A stretch of DNA of 45,438 bases from Streptomyces albicerus (GTDB lineage: Bacteria > Actinomycetota > Actinomycetes > Streptomycetales > Streptomycetaceae): the NCBI RefSeq assembly GCF_008905045.1, contig NZ_VWMY01000075.1, forward strand, positions 1-45,438, written 5' to 3'. The translations under genes and the position numbers were made by a program. The notes below the pieces were generated by a model. It searched no databases. It had not been told where the DNA came from and worked only from the letters and a program-made list of their open reading frames with translations. How positions within the stretch are numbered: the stretch's first letter is position 1; every line of letters starts with the position of its first letter. Below are positions 22,986 through 31,166 of this stretch, one piece after another.

Positions 22986-23936
22986 TCAGGCCTGCTCGGC
23001 GTCGGCCGGCTTCTCGGCCTCGGCGTCGGCCGGAGCCACAGCAGCCGGAGCCTCGGCAGCGGGGGCCTCAGCAGCAGGGGCCTCGGCAGCGGCCGGAGCC
23101 TCGGCCTCGGCGGCGGGGGCCTCAGCGGCGGGAGCCTCGACGGCAGCCTCGTCGGCCTTCTTCTCGCCACCCTCGAGCAGGTCACGCTCCCACTCGGCGA
23201 GCGGCTCGCCCGCGGCCTTCTCGCCCTTCGCCTCGGCGGCGGCACCGGAGCGGGCGATGAGGCCCTCGGCGACGGCGTCGGCGATCACGCGGGTGAGCAG
23301 GGTGACGGAGCGGATCGCGTCGTCGTTGCCCGGGATCTTGTAGTCGACCTCGTCGGGGTCGCAGTTGGTGTCCAGGATGGCGACGACCGGGATGTTGAGC
23401 TTCCGGGCCTCGCCGACCGCGATGTGCTCCTTCTTGGTGTCCACGATCCAGACGGCGCTGGGCACCTTCTGCATCTCGCGGATACCACCGAGGGTCTTCT
23501 CCAGCTTGGCCTTCTCGCGCGAGAGCACGAGAAGCTCCTTCTTGGTGAGACCGGAAGCGGCGACGTCCTCGAAGTCGATCTGCTCGAGCTCCTTGAGGCG
23601 CTGCAGACGCTTGTAGACGGTCGAGAAGTTGGTGAGCATGCCGCCCAGCCAGCGCTGGTTGACGTAAGGCATGCCGACGCGGGTGGCCTGCTCGGCGATG
23701 GCCTCCTGCGCCTGCTTCTTGGTGCCGACGAACATGACCGTGCCGCCGTGGGCGACGGTCTCCTTGACGAACTCGTAGGCGCGGTCGATGTACGACAGCG
23801 ACTGGAGCAGGTCGATGATGTAGATGCCGTTGCGCTCCGTGAAGATGAATCGCTTCATCTTCGGGTTCCAACGACGGGTCTGGTGACCGAAGTGGACGCC
23901 GCTTTCCAGCAGCTCCCGCATCGTGACGACGGCCAT
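22986..23936 (-). CDS. rpsB: 30S ribosomal protein S2
   Basis: The product has 316 residues. The S2 core (1-230) is typical: LLESGVHFGHQTRRWNPKM, NQRWLGGMLTNF and PVVAILDTNCDPDEVDY. The C-terminal 75 residues are a Glu/Ala/Pro-rich tail with repeated EAPAA units, a variable extension seen in actinobacterial S2. The ATG at 23936 has AAGGAG seven bases upstream; the much longer open frame upstream is not part of the protein. First gene of the rpsB-tsf operon. Confidence 0.97.
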   Translation of the reverse strand: MAVVTMRELLESGVHFGHQTRRWNPKMKRFIFTERNGIYIIDLLQSLSYIDRAYEFVKETVAHGGTVMFVGTKKQAQEAIAEQATRVGMPYVNQRWLGGMLTNFSTVYKRLQRLKELEQIDFEDVAASGLTKKELLVLSREKAKLEKTLGGIREMQKVPSAVWIVDTKKEHIAVGEARKLNIPVVAILDTNCDPDEVDYKIPGNDDAIRSVTLLTRVIADAVAEGLIARSGAAAEAKGEKAAGEPLAEWERDLLEGGEKKADEAAVEAPAAEAPAAEAEAPAAAEAPAAEAPAAEAPAAVAPADAEAEKPADAEQA

Positions 23937-23961
23937 GGCCGTACTCCTTGGTGTTCTCGGT

Positions 23962-23990
23962 TGTGCCGCGCGTGCCGGACGGCACTCGCG
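23962..23990 (-). promoter_or_regulatory. Hairpin in the rpsB leader, possible autoregulatory site
   Basis: GTGCCG/CGGCAC (stem about 6 bp, 3-base loop) with flanking CGCG pairs lies about 30 bases before the rpsB start in a 5' UTR of about 160 bases. S2 represses its own mRNA in some bacteria; here that is inference. Confidence 0.35.
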
Positions 23991-24105
23991 CCTGACGCCC
24001 GCGATGCGCCTTGCCGCTAGGGACCGAGAGGCGCTGACACCGACTGTTTGATGGCCTGGTGTCGGGGCGTGCGAAGTCGACCCGGTGACCCGGATCGCCA
24101 CAAGA

Positions 24106-24111
24106 AGTGTA
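24106..24111 (-). promoter_or_regulatory. Candidate -10 element of the rpsB promoter
   Basis: TACACT on the minus strand, in the AT-richer part of the divergent rpsB / M23 peptidase spacer. The -35 (TCACCC, 18 bases upstream) is weak. Confidence 0.4.
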
Positions 24112-24217
24112 CGGGACCCGCGAGGCGCCGGGTGACGCCGCTGTCCACAACCGGCGGTTACTCCACAGATCCCGGCCATGATCCACTTTTCTCCGCCGTT
24201 CACGGGACCGTTCTCGC

Positions 24218-24820
24218 ATGCGAGCAGAACGATCTCTTCGTACGTGGCTGACGCTGCTGTTGGCCCTGACGGTGGCCGCCCTGGGCGCCGTCCTGCCCTC
24301 GGCTACGGCACGCGACGGCGACTTCGGCGGCGCGGCGCCCCCGCCGCCCGCCGACATCTCGGTCCCTGCCGTGGGCCGTACCTGGCCCGTGGGGTCGCGT
24401 CCCCCGGTGATACGGGGCTGGGAACCCCCGGCGACCGCCTACGGGCGGGGTCACCGCGGCGTCGACCTCACCGCGGCCCCGGGCAGCCCGGTCCGGGCCG
24501 TCGCCCCGGGACGCGTCTCCTTCGCGGGCCGGGTCGCGGGCCGCGGAGTCGTCTCGGTAGAACTGAACGGCACGGGAGACCCACCCCTGCGCACGACGTA
24601 CGAGCCGGTGCGGGCCACGGTCAAGAAGGGAGCGGAGGTGGCGGCGGGCGAGGTGGTCGGCGTCCTCGAACCGCTGGGCCCTCACTGCCCGACGTCATGC
24701 CTGCACTGGGGACTGCGCCGGGCGGACGCGTACCTGGACCCCCTGTCCTTGCTGCCACCGTGGCTGCTCAGCCGGGGTCCTTCGCGGTTGCTGCCGGTGA
24801 TCGGGGTGCCGGGCCGGTGA
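24218..24820 (+). CDS. Secreted M23/LytM-family peptidase-like protein
   Basis: The product has 200 residues. A signal peptide (RTWLTLLLALTVAALGAVL, cleaved near 31) precedes a LytM domain (about 74-172). His79 and Asp83 in GHRGVDL supply two zinc ligands and His163 in CLHWG the third. The usual H-x-H reads C-L-H, so the general-base His is a Cys (161). This exact CLHWG context is, to my knowledge, frequent in actinobacterial homologues, so it may be a cell-wall hydrolase with altered chemistry or a regulator of another hydrolase. It is divergent from rpsB. Confidence 0.85.
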   Translation: MRAERSLRTWLTLLLALTVAALGAVLPSATARDGDFGGAAPPPPADISVPAVGRTWPVGSRPPVIRGWEPPATAYGRGHRGVDLTAAPGSPVRAVAPGRVSFAGRVAGRGVVSVELNGTGDPPLRTTYEPVRATVKKGAEVAAGEVVGVLEPLGPHCPTSCLHWGLRRADAYLDPLSLLPPWLLSRGPSRLLPVIGVPGR

Positions 24821-24929
24821 GGGGGGCGCCAGGCCGGCCGATGATCGGGGTGTCGGAAGATACGGCGCCGCCCACCCGGGCGAGCGGCTGTGACCGCATG
24901 TAGGCGATCTCTTCGTCGGTGAACGCCAT
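24768..24929 (-). pseudogene. Remnant of a PPOX/F420-dependent-type oxidoreductase gene
   Basis: A good GGAGGATGTC-ATG start leads into MAFTDEEIAYMRSQPLARV, which resembles the N-terminus of PPOX-class (split-barrel, F420-binding) proteins. After about 19 residues the similarity stops. The frame runs on for about 34 residues of Pro/Ala/Gly-rich sequence and ends inside the 3' end of the peptidase gene on the other strand. The beta-barrel core is missing. A 15-base imperfect direct repeat (24798-24812 and 24842-24856) near the break is compatible with a deletion. A real 53-residue peptide is possible but less likely. Confidence 0.5.
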
Positions 24930-25105
24930 GACATCCTCCGGGCCCACGTATGAGGGGACTTCCGTGTGAGGGGGACTTCCACCTTCCATACGAACGGCGT
25001 CCCTTCGCCGCGACACGGCCCGACACGTCCGGATGTGCCCCCGACGGCCGACGCCGACCCTGGCGCGGCAGAACGAGACCCCACCCCGACCAGCTCCGGG
25101 AAGGC

Positions 25106-25687
25106 TCAGCCCCGTACGCCTCGCAACGCCATCGAAACGGCTGCGTCAGTAATCACGACGGGATCCTCGGCCGCGCCGATCTCGATCCTCCGCACCGCCG
25201 CGTCCACGATTCCCTGAAGGAGCATCGCGGCCATACGAGGCTGCTCATGCCCCATGTCCCGCAGCGCCTCCACGATCATCGCGACGAGCCCCCCGTGAGC
25301 CGCGCGGATCTTCTCGCGCGCACCCGCGTCGAGCTCACTCGCGGAGATCGCCACGACAGCCCGGTGCCGCCGGTCCCCGACCAGGGCGAGTTGTCGGCGG
25401 ACATACGCCTCGACCTTGCCCTCGGGTGTCCCGGCCAGCGACATCGCCGCCTCGACCTCGGCGGCCCAGACCGGGAAGTCGACCTCGCAGAGCTCTTCGA
25501 CGACGGCCGCCCGCGACCGGAAGTACTCGTACACGGAGGACCGCGCGAGACCCGTCCGCTCGGCGAGCGCCGGGAACGTCAGCGCCTCCGTCCCGCCCTC
25601 GGACAGCAGTGACCGTGCCGCGTCCAGCAGGGCGGCTCGCTGCATCGACCGGTGCTCGGCCACGGAGGCCGCTCGAATCCTTGGCAC
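25106..25687 (-). CDS. TetR-family transcriptional regulator
   Basis: The product has 193 residues. The N-terminal HTH (about 15-60) is clear: LLDAARSLLSEGG, FPALAERTGLARSSVYEYFRSR. The C-terminal all-helical ligand domain is unassigned. The GTG at 25687 follows GTGGGGGC. Its own target is unknown; it lies between a decayed oxidoreductase gene and whiG, and may once have controlled the former. Confidence 0.88.
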   Translation of the reverse strand: MPRIRAASVAEHRSMQRAALLDAARSLLSEGGTEALTFPALAERTGLARSSVYEYFRSRAAVVEELCEVDFPVWAAEVEAAMSLAGTPEGKVEAYVRRQLALVGDRRHRAVVAISASELDAGAREKIRAAHGGLVAMIVEALRDMGHEQPRMAAMLLQGIVDAAVRRIEIGAAEDPVVITDAAVSMALRGVRG

Positions 25688-25869
25688 GCCCCCACTTTAC
25701 GGACGCCCCGCGCAAGACGGGAGACTCTCGCCCGTCAGGGCCTGATCCATGGCTCCCCGGCCGGAAAGGGTCCCACCATGAACGCACCCTGCCGACGGGG
25801 CACGGCCGCACGACACGTGCACCGCCGAGACCACCGCCGCGCGCCTGAGGCAGGGACGATTCAGCGAGG
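25688..25869. other. Spacer between whiG and the TetR gene
   Basis: 182 bases. No stable hairpin or gene that I can support. A short open frame from ATG 25778 runs antisense into whiG and has no convincing RBS. Confidence 0.4.
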
Positions 25870-26706
25870 TCAGCGTCCAAAACTGGCAAGCTTCGCCCGA
25901 AGCTGGAGCACGGACTTGGTGTGGATCTGGCTGACCCGGCTCTCCGTCACCCCGAGCACGTTGCCGATCTCAGCGAGCGTGAGCCCCTCGTAGTAGTAGA
26001 GCGTGACGACGGTCTTCTCGCGCTCGGGCAGTGTGTTGATGGCCCGTGCCAGAAACCTGCGCAGCTCCCGGTCCTCGGCGACTTCCACCGGATTGTCGGC
26101 CGCGGTGTCCTCGAGCGTGTCCATCAGGCTCAGCCGGTCACCGCCCTCGCCGCCGACGTGCAGCAGCTCCTCCAGGGCCACCACGTTCGCCAGCGACAAC
26201 TGGCTGAACACCGCATGCAGATCGTCCACCGCGATGCCCATCTCAGCGGCCACCTCGCACTCCGACGGTGTGCGCCGAAGCCGCGCCTCCAGCGTCGCGT
26301 AGGCCCGCTCCACATTGCGGGCCTTCTGGCGCACGGACCGCGGGATCCAGTCCAGCGCCCGCAGTTCGTCGATCATCGCGCCTCTGATCCGCGTGATCGC
26401 GTACGTCTCGAACTTGATCTCCCGCTCGATGTCGAACTTCTCGATGGCGTCGATCAGCCCGAACACTCCCGACGAGACGAAGTCCGCCTGCTCCACATTG
26501 GGCGGCAGCCCCACACTCACCCGGCCCGCGACGTACTTCACCAGCGGCGAGTAGTGCAGGATCAGCTGCTCGCGCAGCCGCTCGTCGCCCGTGGTCTTGT
26601 ACGACCTCCACAGCTCGTCGAGCGTCGAGGGGGCGGGCGGCCGCACGCCGCCTCGGGCAGCGGGGGGAACAGCCGCCCGGTCAGACCCGGAGGTGTGCTG
26701 GGGCAT
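25870..26706 (-). CDS. whiG: Sporulation sigma factor WhiG (FliA family)
   Basis: The product has 278 residues and commits aerial hyphae to spore formation, activating whiH, whiI and similar targets. Region 2 (LHYSPLVKYVAGRVSVGLPP through YAITRIRGAMIDELRALDW), region 3 and region 4 (LTLAEIGNVLGVTESRVSQIHTKSV) are all present. The N-terminus MPQHTSGSDRAAVPPAARGG matches the WhiG protein as I know it from S. coelicolor. The ATG at 26706 has AAGG six bases upstream. Activity is normally held by the anti-sigma factor RsiG with cyclic di-GMP, encoded elsewhere. Confidence 0.97.
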   Translation of the reverse strand: MPQHTSGSDRAAVPPAARGGVRPPAPSTLDELWRSYKTTGDERLREQLILHYSPLVKYVAGRVSVGLPPNVEQADFVSSGVFGLIDAIEKFDIEREIKFETYAITRIRGAMIDELRALDWIPRSVRQKARNVERAYATLEARLRRTPSECEVAAEMGIAVDDLHAVFSQLSLANVVALEELLHVGGEGGDRLSLMDTLEDTAADNPVEVAEDRELRRFLARAINTLPEREKTVVTLYYYEGLTLAEIGNVLGVTESRVSQIHTKSVLQLRAKLASFGR

Positions 26707-26978
26707 TCGTCGCCTTGTGCCGTTCTGCCGTGAACTGGGGGTGCCTGAGTGAGCTGTCGGTCTGATGTCGAGTTGCCTGTCTGAGTCGGAATCCCCGTGA
26801 GCGTAGCGTGACTGGAGAGTCGCAGTGTGCGAACAGCGGGGGATGAACCGTGCGCAGATACGTTCCGCTGGGCGCCCCTCAGGGTCACGATCGTTGCCGT
26901 GCGTAACCACCGTGAGGCGCCAACTACGGGAACTACCAAGGGTTTCTGAGGTTCGCCCGGACGGCCGAACACTCTCGG
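26707..26978 (-). promoter_or_regulatory. whiG upstream region
   Basis: 272 bases between dprA and whiG on the same strand. A TACGCT (26800-26805, minus strand) could serve as -10 with a poor -35. No gene or strong hairpin is seen; whiG is therefore probably transcribed from its own promoter. Confidence 0.35.
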
Positions 26979-28127
26979 TCAACATCGCCCCCGATCCATG
27001 CCGACGGAGATCGTGGCCTGGCGTGTCAACTTCCAGCCGTCGCCGTGTCGTTCGACGAACCCAAGTGAGCGGAGTTCGTACAGCCTCGCGATCGCGTCGT
27101 CCACCGTCGTCCCGGCGCCCCTGGCGATCTCCTCCGGCGACGCGGTCTCCTGAGCCGGCAACGCGGCCAGCACACGGGCGGCAGGCGGGTCCAGGAGGTC
27201 GCGCGGCAGCACCGGCCCACGCCGGTCCGGGGCCAGCTCGCCCATGTCACCGACCATCTCGGCGACTTCCGCGGCATCGGTGACCAGCACCGCGTCCCCG
27301 CGCAGGAGTTCGTGCACGCCCGCCGAGAGCGCGCTGGTGGCCGGCCCCGGTACTCCTATCGCGTACCGGCCCAACCGCTGGGCCGCGCGGGCGGTCACCA
27401 AGGCGCCGCTTCGGTACGCCGCCTCGACGACCACCGTGCCGCGGGTCAACGCCGCGATGACCCTGTTGCGGAGGATGAATCTGCTCGGCGTCGGATGGTC
27501 GCCGGGCGGCAACTCACCCACGACCAGCCCCTGTTCGGCGATCCTGTTGATCAACTGGGTGTGCCCGCGCGGGTAGGGCCGGTCGACCCCGCAGGCGAGC
27601 ACGGCGACGGTGGCCCCGCCCGCGCCGAGCGCACCACGGTGCGTCGCGCCGTCCACCCCGTAGGCGCCTCCCGACACCACGACCCACCCTCTCTCGGCGA
27701 GCCCCGAGCCGAGCGTGGTCGCCATGTGGGCGCCGTACTCGGTGCAGGCCCGCGCGCCCACGACCGCGACGGAACGCAGCGCCCATATCCGCAGGCTGGG
27801 CCGTCCCCGCACCCAGAGCCCGGTGGGCCGGGCGTCCCCGAGGTCGTCCAGCTGTGCGGGCCACTCGGAGTCCCCGGGGCAGACGAACCGGGTCCCGGCG
27901 TCCCGTGCCGCCGCGAGGTCCCGCTCCGGGTCGGCCCGCTCGGCCCGGGCCCGCAGCCCCTCCCATCTCTTGTCGGTCACGCCCGGTAACTGCGGTCCGC
28001 CTCCGACGAGCCGCCGGACCACCTCCGCCGCCCCGATCTCGCGGAGCCAGCGCCCGCAGACCTCGTCCCCCGGTTCGATGAGGCGGGCGAGGAAGGCCCG
28101 GTGGAGCCGCTCGTCGTCCTCGCTCAC
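26979..28127 (-). CDS. dprA: DNA-processing protein DprA
   Basis: The product has 382 residues. DprA loads RecA onto single-stranded DNA taken up during transformation; its role in streptomycetes is uncertain. The Rossmann core carries VAVVGARACTEYG, VSGGAYGVDGATHRGAL and PYPRGHTQLINRIAEQG, followed by a C-terminal winged helix (about 300-370). The GTG at 28127 overlaps the stop of the YifB-like gene (GTGA). Codon 47 (27987-27989) is TTA, so full translation should need the bldA leucyl-tRNA. That is unusual for a housekeeping-type gene and couples it to development. Confidence 0.94.
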   Translation of the reverse strand: MSEDDERLHRAFLARLIEPGDEVCGRWLREIGAAEVVRRLVGGGPQLPGVTDKRWEGLRARAERADPERDLAAARDAGTRFVCPGDSEWPAQLDDLGDARPTGLWVRGRPSLRIWALRSVAVVGARACTEYGAHMATTLGSGLAERGWVVVSGGAYGVDGATHRGALGAGGATVAVLACGVDRPYPRGHTQLINRIAEQGLVVGELPPGDHPTPSRFILRNRVIAALTRGTVVVEAAYRSGALVTARAAQRLGRYAIGVPGPATSALSAGVHELLRGDAVLVTDAAEVAEMVGDMGELAPDRRGPVLPRDLLDPPAARVLAALPAQETASPEEIARGAGTTVDDAIARLYELRSLGFVERHGDGWKLTRQATISVGMDRGRC

Positions 28128-29749
28128 GACAACGCCCCGATCGCCATCGGCACCCCCCGTGGGACCCCGGTGCGCAGTTGCAGGGCGAGGGCGACGTCCG
28201 TCGCCCTGGGACGGTCGTGCCCCACCAGGTCCGCGACGGTCCAGGCGACGCGCAGGACACGGTCGAGACCGCGGGCGGTGAGCACGCCGCGCTCCAGACT
28301 GCGCTCCGCCTCGTCCATGGCGCCCACGGACGCGTACCACTGACTGCGCAGCTCCCGTCCCGGCACTTCGCTGTTCGTCCGCCAGGGGGTGCCCGTCAGA
28401 CGCGCGGCGGCCCGCTCCCTGGCCGCTCGGACCCGGTCGGCGACCGTCTCGGTGGATTCGCCCCGCGCGCCCCGCTCCGTGAGTTCGGAGCGGGTGACGC
28501 GATCCACCTCGACCCTCAGGTCGACCCTGTCCAGCAGCGGCCCGGAGAGCCGGGCCTGGTAGCGGCGGATCGCTGAGGGAGGGCACTCACACAGGGTGTC
28601 CCGCTGCGAGAAGCGTCCGCAGGGGCAGGGATTCGCCGCCAGCACCATCAGGAACCGCGCCGGGAACCGCACGACACCCGCGCTGCGCGCGATCACCACA
28701 TGCCCCGATTCCAGGGGCTGGCGCAGCGCGTCCAGCGCCTGGCTGCTGAATTCAGGAGTTTCGTCCAAAAAGAGAATTCCCCGGTGAGCAAGCGACACCG
28801 CGCCCGGCCGTGCGATTCCCTGGCCGCCTCCGACGAGTGCCTGCATGGTCGCCGAGTGGTGCGGGGCGCAGTAGGGAGCGACGTCGACCATGGGTTTCCC
28901 CGGTGGCAGCAGGCCCGCGACCGAATGGACGGCCGTGACCTCCAAGGACTCGCCCTGGCTGAGGCGCGGCAGGATGGCCGGCAGCCGCTCGGCGAGCATC
29001 GTCTTGCCCGCCCCCGGAGGGCCTTCCAAGAACAGGTGGTGCCCGCCGGCCGCGGCGACTTCCACGGCGGTCCGTGCCGAGTGCTGGCCGACGACGTCGG
29101 CGAGGTCGTGTCCGTGCTCGTGTTGCGCGGCTCCCATGCTGTGTATGCCCGTGGCCGCGCCCGTGCCCGGCATCCGCAGGCCGGCGAGCAGCGGATCCGG
29201 CCTGCCCTGCTCGTCCGGGTCCTCGTCGGGCACGGGTTCGTCCGTGAGGACGGCGATCAGCTGCCGGAGGCTGCGGACGCCGAGCACGGAAACGCCGGGT
29301 ACCAGTGAGGCCTCGGCGGCCGCGCACTCGGGCACCACCACCTGCTCGTATCCCGCGTCCGCCGCGGCCAGCACGGCCGGCAGCACGCCCCGTACGGGCC
29401 GGACCCGCCCGTCCAGGCCGAGCTCACCGATCATCACGATGTCGGAGAGCACCCGCGGGTCGATCCGCTCGGAAGCGCCCAGCGCCGCGCAGGCGATGGC
29501 GAGATCGAATCCGCTGCCGCCCTTCGGCACCGAGGCCGGGCTGAGTCCCACCGTGAGCTTCTTCTGGGGCCACTCGCCGCCGGAGTTGAGCACGGCCGCC
29601 CTCACCCGGTCCTTGCTCTCCGTCAGGCTCTTGTCGGGCAGCCCGACCAGGGTGAACGCCGCGACCCCGGGCTCCAGGTCCGCCTGGACCTCGACGACGA
29701 CGCCCTCCACACCGACGAGGGCCACCGAACACGTACGCGCGAATCCCAT
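28124..29749 (-). CDS. YifB/ComM-family Mg-chelatase-like AAA+ ATPase
   Basis: The product has 541 residues. An N-terminal Lon-protease-like ribosomal S5-type domain (about 1-190) precedes the AAA+ module with Walker A GPPGAGKTML and Walker B ILFLDETPEF. Cys-rich AANPCPCGRFSQRDTLCECPP follows, and a C-terminal Mg-chelatase domain completes it. ComM homologues drive branch migration during natural transformation, and dprA follows directly, with a four-base overlap. The start ATG shares a base with the upstream yraN-like stop. Confidence 0.94.
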   Translation of the reverse strand: MGFARTCSVALVGVEGVVVEVQADLEPGVAAFTLVGLPDKSLTESKDRVRAAVLNSGGEWPQKKLTVGLSPASVPKGGSGFDLAIACAALGASERIDPRVLSDIVMIGELGLDGRVRPVRGVLPAVLAAADAGYEQVVVPECAAAEASLVPGVSVLGVRSLRQLIAVLTDEPVPDEDPDEQGRPDPLLAGLRMPGTGAATGIHSMGAAQHEHGHDLADVVGQHSARTAVEVAAAGGHHLFLEGPPGAGKTMLAERLPAILPRLSQGESLEVTAVHSVAGLLPPGKPMVDVAPYCAPHHSATMQALVGGGQGIARPGAVSLAHRGILFLDETPEFSSQALDALRQPLESGHVVIARSAGVVRFPARFLMVLAANPCPCGRFSQRDTLCECPPSAIRRYQARLSGPLLDRVDLRVEVDRVTRSELTERGARGESTETVADRVRAARERAAARLTGTPWRTNSEVPGRELRSQWYASVGAMDEAERSLERGVLTARGLDRVLRVAWTVADLVGHDRPRATDVALALQLRTGVPRGVPMAIGALS

Positions 29750-30120
29750 CAGGCCACCCCCCGCACGTGCTCCACGACGGGGGCGCCGCGGTCGGGCAGG
29801 AGGACTCCGACGATGTCGATGCGGACGCCGCCTGGTGGGGAACCTCCATGTTCCTGCAGCCAGCGCTCGGCGAGACCGCGCAGCCGCTGCGCCTTCACGG
29901 GCGTGACGGCGGCCATCGGATGCTCGAAGGTCCCCGTACGGCGGGTCTTGACCTCGCAGACGACCAGCGCGTCGCCGTCCCTGGCCACGATGTCGATCTC
30001 GCCGGTCCTGCCCGAGCGCCAGTTGCGCTGCAGGACCGTCATTCCGGCCTCGGTCAGCCGCCGCGCGGCCAGATCCTCGCCGTACTTGCCGAGTGCGTTG
30101 CGCGCCTTGGACGTATTCAT
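29749..30120 (-). CDS. YraN/UPF0102-family nuclease-like protein
   Basis: The product has 123 residues. The restriction-endonuclease-like core shows GEIDIVARDGDALVVCEVKTR, that is, the E-x-D...E-x-K catalytic layout. Function in vivo is not settled; the family is often next to ComM-like ATPases, as here, and may process DNA. ATG at 30120, stop coupled to the ATPase start (TGATG). Confidence 0.92.
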   Translation of the reverse strand: MNTSKARNALGKYGEDLAARRLTEAGMTVLQRNWRSGRTGEIDIVARDGDALVVCEVKTRRTGTFEHPMAAVTPVKAQRLRGLAERWLQEHGGSPPGGVRIDIVGVLLPDRGAPVVEHVRGVA

Positions 30121-30238
30121 GTCGGCACCACCTCCGGCGCCAACATTGAGGCCGCAGCCGCTCGCTAGTGGATCTTGGTGGACAGCCGCTCGGTTGTGGA
30201 CAACTCAGTCACCCACACGGGCGGCCACTCCCGACCCG

Positions 30239-30547
30239 TCAGCTGCTGGGCAGCTCGAGATCGCTCTTGTTGAGCTCCTCGATATTCACGTCCTTGAACG
30301 TGAGGACCCGGACCTGCTTCACGAACCGAGCAGGCCGGTACATGTCCCACACCCAGGCGTCCGCCATGGACACCTCGAAAAACACCTCGCCCTGGACCGA
30401 GTGCACCTGCATCTCGTAGTCGTTGGTGAGGTAGAAGCGCCGTTCGGTCTCGATCACATATTTGAACAGACCGACGACATCGCGGTACTCCCGGTAGAGC
30501 TTCAGCTCCATCTCGGTCTCGTACTTCTCGAGGTCCTCGGCGCTCAT
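30239..30547 (-). CDS. DUF2469 family protein
   Basis: The product has 102 residues with the conserved actinobacterial sequence YETEMELKLYREYRDVV, then ERRFYLTNDYEMQVHS and MADAWVWDMYRPARFV. Small, acidic and cytosolic; function unknown. The family is nearly universal in Actinobacteria and commonly sits by rnhB or the signal peptidase cluster. AAGGGG precedes the ATG at about eight bases. Confidence 0.93.
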   Translation of the reverse strand: MSAEDLEKYETEMELKLYREYRDVVGLFKYVIETERRFYLTNDYEMQVHSVQGEVFFEVSMADAWVWDMYRPARFVKQVRVLTFKDVNIEELNKSDLELPSS

Positions 30548-30602
30548 GGCATGTTCCCCTTCAGCCGTGCGTCCCCCTATTGTGCGCCAGCCCCGCGAGC
30601 CC

Positions 30603-31166
30603 CTAGACGATTTCCGTGTCGAGGGTCTCGGGCCTGGCCGGGGGCCCTTCGTCGAGCAGCCTGCGCAGCAGCTCGGCGAGTCTGGTCGGATACACCGTCT
30701 CATGTGCCTGGTTAAGTTCCTGGCACGTCCACCAACGCGCTCCGGCGACACTGCGCCGTTCCAGCTCGGTCAGCCCCATGGCCTCGGTCGCCGTCTGCGT
30801 CGTACGGGCCAGGTAGTACCACTCGTCCTGGTCCCAGCGTCGCCCCGCGAAGGGGAACGAACAGGTCCGCCGCCACAGCACCGGACCCAGTTCGACCTCG
30901 GTGATACCGGTCTCCTCCGCGAGTTCCCTCAGGGCGGCCTCCTCGCGCGTCTCGTCCCCCTCCACGCCGCCGCCCGGGGTGAACCACCAGTTGTCCGACG
31001 GATCGTCGGGTTCATGGCCGTACAGCAGCAGGATGCGCTCCTGGGGATCGAGCAGCACCACCCGGGCGACCCTTCGCAGCTCACCGAGCCCACCGGGCCC
31101 CGGGACCGACCGCTCGGACCCTGCCGCCGGCCGCTCGCCCGCTCCTTCAGGCGCCTCAGCCGGCAA
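30603..31166 (-). CDS. NUDIX hydrolase
   Basis: The product has 187 residues. A full Nudix box is present: GGVEGDETREEAAL followed by RELAEETGI. It hydrolyses a nucleoside diphosphate linked to another group; the substrate is unknown. The start is probably TTG at 31166, which overlaps the last signal peptidase gene by 11 bases and has GAGGGAG seven bases upstream. No ATG or well-placed GTG lies nearby. Translationally coupled to the signal peptidase, as in the S. lividans sipZ operon. Confidence 0.9.
   Translation of the reverse strand: MPAEAPEGAGERPAAGSERSVPGPGGLGELRRVARVVLLDPQERILLLYGHEPDDPSDNWWFTPGGGVEGDETREEAALRELAEETGITEVELGPVLWRRTCSFPFAGRRWDQDEWYYLARTTQTATEAMGLTELERRSVAGARWWTCQELNQAHETVYPTRLAELLRRLLDEGPPARPETLDTEIV

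Noticed and set aside
25778..25993. Short + strand ORF between the TetR gene and whiG
   Set aside because: No convincing RBS or motif; most of it is antisense to whiG.
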